DNA of 27,064 nt, taken from CAZAOY01 sp964486925. Lineage in GTDB: Bacteria; Bacillota; Clostridia; Oscillospirales; Ruminococcaceae. A program made the position numbers and the translations under genes. The notes under the pieces are model-generated. The model worked only from the letters and a program-made list of their open reading frames with translations, searched no databases and was not told the origin of the DNA. The stretch's first letter is position 1; the number at the start of each line of letters is the position of its first letter. The DNA lies in NCBI GenBank assembly GCA_964486925.1, contig CAZAOY010000034.1, positions 1 through 27,064 of the forward strand, written 5' to 3'. Of the stretch, positions 23,314 to 27,064 are shown in pieces.

Positions 23314-24168
23314 ATGAAGCTAAGCTTTACAAAAATGCACGGTTGCGGCAATGATTATATATATATTAACTGTATAGGGGAGGGTGGTGCGATTATCGAC
23401 TCCCCCGAAAGCCTTGCAGTAAAGCTTTCTAACAGGCATTTTGGGATAGGCGGGGATGGGTTAGTGCTGATAATGCCTTCATCTGTCGCGGACGCTAGGA
23501 TGAGGATGTTTAACCTTGACGGCAGTGAGGGTAGGATGTGCGGGAATGCTATCCGCTGTGTGGCAAAGTTCCTTTACGATAACGATATTGTGCCAAAGCT
23601 AGAGTTAACTATCGAAACCCTAAGCGGGATAAAGACGCTTAGTTTAAATACCAAAGACTCCTTTGTAACCACTGTCCGTGTAGATATGGGAAGGGCAGAG
23701 CTTTCGCCTAAATTAATACCCGTTACCCTTAACGTGGAGGGTGAGGGGGTTATAAATGAGCGGGTTATGATAGGCTCTGAGCAGTACTATATAACCTGTG
23801 TATCGATGGGTAACCCACATGCTGTGGTATTCTGTGATGATGTTGACAGCCTTGACCTAAAGGCGATTGGTACAAAGTTTGAGACAAGTCCGCTTTTCCC
23901 AGAAGGGGTCAATACAGAATTTGTGGAGGTTTTAGATAAAAACAATCTAAAGATGCGTGTTTGGGAGAGAGGGAGTGGTGAAACCCTTGCCTGTGGTACT
24001 GGAGCGTGCGCTTCGGTGGTTGCGGCGGTGGAGAATGGATACTGCCGTAAGGGTGAGGATATAACCGTTTCGTTAATCGGCGGAGAGCTCTTGATTAACT
24101 ATACAGATGAAGCTGTATTTATGACAGGCGGATGTGAAAAGGTGTTTGATGGGGTGGTTTTAGTTTAG
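23314..24168 (+). CDS. dapF: Diaminopimelate epimerase
   Basis: DapF converts LL- to meso-diaminopimelate for lysine and peptidoglycan. The 284-residue protein has the two catalytic cysteines in their usual settings, GRMCGNAIRCVAKF near residue 75 and LACGTGACASVVAA near 228, plus the N-terminal FTKMHGCGNDYIYIN and GNPHAVVF near 168. Length is typical (about 275). ATG at 23314 follows AGGAGGAGAGT, 22 bp after purF. Together with dapL at 25834 it covers the last steps of the aminotransferase route to meso-DAP, with pyrG placed between them. Confidence 0.95.
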   Translation: MKLSFTKMHGCGNDYIYINCIGEGGAIIDSPESLAVKLSNRHFGIGGDGLVLIMPSSVADARMRMFNLDGSEGRMCGNAIRCVAKFLYDNDIVPKLELTIETLSGIKTLSLNTKDSFVTTVRVDMGRAELSPKLIPVTLNVEGEGVINERVMIGSEQYYITCVSMGNPHAVVFCDDVDSLDLKAIGTKFETSPLFPEGVNTEFVEVLDKNNLKMRVWERGSGETLACGTGACASVVAAVENGYCRKGEDITVSLIGGELLINYTDEAVFMTGGCEKVFDGVVLV

Positions 24169-24204
24169 TAATAATTTGTCGGCAAAGTTAGAATGGAGTT
24201 TAAT

Positions 24205-25830
24205 ATGACAAAGTATATATTTGTAACAGGCGGCGTGGTTTCGGGGCTTGGTAAGGGGATTACCGCCGCAAGCCTTGGGCGGCTTTTAAAGCAGAGGGGT
24301 ATTACGGTAGCGGCACAAAAGCTTGACCCTTACATGAATGTAGACCCAGGGACAATGAGCCCATTTCAGCACGGCGAGGTATTTGTTACCGACGACGGAG
24401 CGGAAACCGACCTTGACCTTGGGCATTATGAGCGATTTATCGATGAAAACCTAACAAAGTTTTCTAACCTTACATCTGGTAAGGTGTATTTTAGCGTTTT
24501 AAACCGTGAACGTTCTGGGGGTTATCTTGGCGAAACGGTTCAGGTGATACCCCATATAACAAATGAGATAAAGGAGTTTATCTATGAGGGGGCGAAAAAG
24601 AGCGGAGCGGATGTACTTATAACCGAGATTGGCGGGGTTGCGGGGGATATCGAAAGTCAGCCGTTTTTAGAGGCTATTCGGCAGATATGCCTAGAGGTGT
24701 CACCCGCTAACTGCCTGTTTATCCACGTTACCTTAATACCGTATCTAAAGGGTTCGGGCGAACATAAATCAAAGCCTACACAGCACTCGGTTAAAGAGCT
24801 TCGTGCGCTCGGTATCTCACCGAATATTATTATAGCAAGAGCGGATGAACCACTGTCGGCGGGGATTAAGGACAAGATATCGCTATTTTGTAACGTTAAG
24901 CCCGATTGTGTTATCGAAAACCTAACGCTACCCTGCCTGTATGAAGCGCCTATTATGCTGCATGAGAACGGACTTGATGAGGTGGTATGCCGTGAGCTTT
25001 CCCTTAAAGGGAGCAAGCCTGACCTGTTAGAGTGGGGGGCGATGGTTAATAGGATTAATGCGAGGAGCAAAGAGGTTAACATTGCGATTGTGGGCAAGTA
25101 TGTAGAGCTTCACGATGCCTATCTGTCAATCTCTGAAAGCCTACATCATGCGGGATTTAATCTAGGCACTACCGTAAATATCAGCTGGATACCGAGTGAG
25201 TCGGTTAACGACCAGAATGCAGGGGAGTTACTAGGTGGTTTAGACGGTATCATTATCCCAGGCGGATTTGGGGATCGTGGGATCGAGGGTAAGATCGCCG
25301 CTTGTAGGTATGCAAGAGAGCAGGATCTGCCATATCTTGGTATCTGCCTTGGTATGCAGATAGCGGTAATTGAGTATGCGAGGGATGTATGTAACCTTAG
25401 CGGTGCAAACTCCAGTGAGTTTGATAATGGGTCGCAATATCCTGTAATCGATATTATGGAGGAACAGCTTGGGGTTACACAAAAGGGCGGCACCATGCGG
25501 CTTGGTGCATATCCGTGCCGTGTTATTAAGGGTACTAAGCTTTCACAGCTGTACAACAGTGAGGAGATATCCGAACGTCATAGACATAGATATGAGTTTA
25601 ACAACAGCTATCGTGAGATACTGACCCAAAACGGACTTACAATAAGCGGGACATCCCCCGACAACAGCCTAGTAGAGGCGGTTGAACTTGCTGATAAACG
25701 CTTCTTTGTGGGGGTTCAATTCCACCCTGAATTTAAGAGCAGACCGAACAAACCACATCCATTGTTTGTAGGGCTAGTTAAGGCGGCTCTACAGGCAGAT
25801 ACAGCTTTGCAGAAAGATATGGAGGAATAA
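24205..25830 (+). CDS. pyrG: CTP synthase
   Basis: PyrG aminates UTP to CTP with glutamine and ATP. The 541-residue protein has the N-terminal synthetase domain starting TKYIFVTGGVVSGLGKGITA, with DPYMNVDPGTMSPFQHGEVFV near 40 and GHYERFID near 76. The C-terminal class I glutaminase domain has GGFGDRG near 352, the nucleophile loop GICLGMQ near 380 and the His-Glu pair VQFHPEFKSRP near 510. ATG at 24205 has GGAG at ideal spacing; an ATG 12 bp upstream does not and would place that site within the gene. Size and motifs are normal. It sits 36 bp after dapF and 3 bp before dapL, in one likely transcript. Confidence 0.95.
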   Translation: MTKYIFVTGGVVSGLGKGITAASLGRLLKQRGITVAAQKLDPYMNVDPGTMSPFQHGEVFVTDDGAETDLDLGHYERFIDENLTKFSNLTSGKVYFSVLNRERSGGYLGETVQVIPHITNEIKEFIYEGAKKSGADVLITEIGGVAGDIESQPFLEAIRQICLEVSPANCLFIHVTLIPYLKGSGEHKSKPTQHSVKELRALGISPNIIIARADEPLSAGIKDKISLFCNVKPDCVIENLTLPCLYEAPIMLHENGLDEVVCRELSLKGSKPDLLEWGAMVNRINARSKEVNIAIVGKYVELHDAYLSISESLHHAGFNLGTTVNISWIPSESVNDQNAGELLGGLDGIIIPGGFGDRGIEGKIAACRYAREQDLPYLGICLGMQIAVIEYARDVCNLSGANSSEFDNGSQYPVIDIMEEQLGVTQKGGTMRLGAYPCRVIKGTKLSQLYNSEEISERHRHRYEFNNSYREILTQNGLTISGTSPDNSLVEAVELADKRFFVGVQFHPEFKSRPNKPHPLFVGLVKAALQADTALQKDMEE

Positions 25831-25833
25831 GGG

Positions 25834-27051
25834 ATGAATATCAATGAAAATTACAGCGAATTAAAGGATAGCTATCTGTTCTCTTTAATAGCTAAAAAGG
25901 TAAACGAGTATAAGGCGGCTAACCCAGAGAAGCAGATTATACGGCTTGGTATCGGGGATGTTACCCTTCCTCTTGCTCCAGCGGTGGTTACTGCAATGCA
26001 AAGGGCTGTATCTGAGATGGGGGAGAGTGCTACCTTTCGTGGGTATGGCGAGGAACAGGGGTACTCCTTCCTACGTCAGGCGGTAAGCGGGTATTACGCT
26101 AAAAAGGGGGTTAAGCTAGAGGAAGGCGAGGTCTTTATAAGCGACGGCGCAAAGAGCGACCTTGGTAACATCCTAGACATATTTAGTAATGATAACACTG
26201 TGCTAATCCCCGACCCTGTCTATCCTGTCTATGTTGATACAAACATAATGGCGGGACGTAGGATAGTGTACATGAAGGGAAGCCCAGAGAATAACTTTTT
26301 GCCCCTGCCTGAAGGGCAGGAGCTGCGTGAAGGGCAGGAGCTGCGTGAAGGGGTTAAGGCGGATATAATCTACCTTTGCTCACCGAACAACCCTACAGGG
26401 GCGGTATACAACAAGGCGCAGTTAAAGCTTTGGGTAGATTATGCGAACGCTAACGACGCAGTTATCCTATTCGACAGTGCGTACGAAGCGTTTGTGCAGG
26501 ATAAAGAGCTACCTACCAGTATCTATGAGATTGAGGGCGCTACTAGCTGTGCGATTGAATTTTGCTCTCTCTCAAAGACAGCAGGATTTACAGGTACACG
26601 TTGCGGTTACACCGTTGTACCAAGCGAGCTTGTGCGTGGCGGGGTATCTCTTAACAAGCTTTGGTTACGCCGACAGACTACAAAGTTTAACGGTGTTCCT
26701 TACATTATCCAGCGTGGTGCAGAGGCTGTGTTCACCGATGAGGGATACTCCCAGATAAAGCAGAATATTGGTTACTATATTGAGAATGCTAAGCTAATCT
26801 GCGACACATTAAAAGAGCTTGGTGTATGGTTTGTAGGCGGCGAAAACTCGCCGTATATCTGGCTTAGATGTCCAGACGGACTATCCTCATGGGAATACTT
26901 TGACCATCTACTGACAAGGTATAACATTGTCGGTACTCCGGGTGCGGGGTTTGGCGAGGGTGGGGAAGGATTCTTCCGACTAACCGCCTTTGGCAATAGA
27001 GAGGATGTTAAAACCGCAATGGAGAGGTTAAGAAACGGCGGGGTTTGTTAA
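25834..27051 (+). CDS. dapL: LL-diaminopimelate aminotransferase
   Basis: DapL converts tetrahydrodipicolinate to LL-diaminopimelate in one PLP-dependent step, bypassing the acyl branches. The 405-residue class I aminotransferase starts MNINENYSELKDSYLFSLIA, as in the family, with RLGIGDVTLPL near 36, FISDGAKSDLGNI near 105, IYLCSPNNPTGAVYN near 182 and the PLP lysine in SLSKTAGFTGTRCGY near 250. An Arg for the substrate carboxylate is in GFFRLTAFG near 388. The segment at about 160-172 carries a duplicated EGQELR unit encoded by an 18-bp tandem repeat, a likely surface-loop expansion. The ATG follows GGAGG within the pyrG end. No terminator is seen before the window edge. Confidence 0.92.
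   Translation: MNINENYSELKDSYLFSLIAKKVNEYKAANPEKQIIRLGIGDVTLPLAPAVVTAMQRAVSEMGESATFRGYGEEQGYSFLRQAVSGYYAKKGVKLEEGEVFISDGAKSDLGNILDIFSNDNTVLIPDPVYPVYVDTNIMAGRRIVYMKGSPENNFLPLPEGQELREGQELREGVKADIIYLCSPNNPTGAVYNKAQLKLWVDYANANDAVILFDSAYEAFVQDKELPTSIYEIEGATSCAIEFCSLSKTAGFTGTRCGYTVVPSELVRGGVSLNKLWLRRQTTKFNGVPYIIQRGAEAVFTDEGYSQIKQNIGYYIENAKLICDTLKELGVWFVGGENSPYIWLRCPDGLSSWEYFDHLLTRYNIVGTPGAGFGEGGEGFFRLTAFGNREDVKTAMERLRNGGVC
26311..26355 (+). repeat. 18-bp in-frame tandem duplication within dapL
   Basis: GAAGGGCAGGAGCTGCGT occurs twice without gaps (26311-26328 and 26329-26346), followed by a partial third copy starting GAAGGGG. It adds EGQELR repeats to the loop before the conserved SPNNPTG segment, keeping the frame. 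Confidence 0.9.
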
Positions 27052-27064
27052 CTGGGTTTAGATA

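Overview
The window looks like a chromosomal piece of a low-to-mid G+C anaerobic Firmicute, most likely class Clostridia (Oscillospirales or a related order). This is an inference from gene content, not from a marker gene. The clues are an NfnAB-type flavin/iron-sulfur transhydrogenase, a type III glutamine synthetase, ammonia-dependent AsnA, an ammonium channel fused to a PII domain, an archaeal-type split glutamate synthase, an ANTAR antitermination regulator, and LL-diaminopimelate aminotransferase, together with strong AGGAGG-like ribosome binding sites and TTGACA/TATAAT promoters. There are 19 supported protein genes, no rRNA or tRNA genes, no transposase and no CRISPR array.

Layout. 1-2525: promoter, a structured 5' leader of about 200 nt, then nfnA-nfnB. 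2609-4696: an AraC-type regulator divergent from a URO-D superfamily gene, with operator-like palindromes in both promoters. 4747-6256: a promoter, an 8-codon leader ORF and a 21-bp tandem repeat in front of an MFS exporter. 6347-8854 (minus strand): a second, MtaA-like URO-D protein, a SEC-C motif protein and a GNAT acetyltransferase. 8939-13874 (minus strand): asnA, then glnN (GSIII), then amt-PII, an ammonium uptake and fixation operon. 13875-14337: back-to-back promoters with hairpin attenuators on each side. 14338-21117 (plus strand): glutamine amidotransferase subunit, FMN synthase subunit, polyferredoxin, FAD oxidoreductase, GXGXG subunit and type I GlnA. 21293-27051 (plus strand): ANTAR regulator, purF, dapF, pyrG and dapL.

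How it fits together. Ammonium enters through Amt-PII and is fixed by GSIII, GSI and AsnA. The split glutamate synthase regenerates glutamate from glutamine and 2-oxoglutarate with electrons passing through its own iron-sulfur and flavin subunits. NfnAB could balance NADH, NADPH and ferredoxin for this. PurF and PyrG are glutamine consumers; DapF and DapL make meso-diaminopimelate and lysine. The most interesting regulatory signal is a shared leader design. Three intrinsic-terminator hairpins, in front of the glutamate synthase operon, in front of asnA and between glnN and amt, begin with the same ACAAAGRCGT left arm. The first two start within about 10 nt of the predicted transcription start. 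An ANTAR protein with a degenerate receiver domain lies a few kb away and is the obvious candidate antiterminator, but the canonical ANTAR hexaloop pair is not visible by eye. The nfnAB leader folds into a closed three-way junction that I could not match to a riboswitch class I know.
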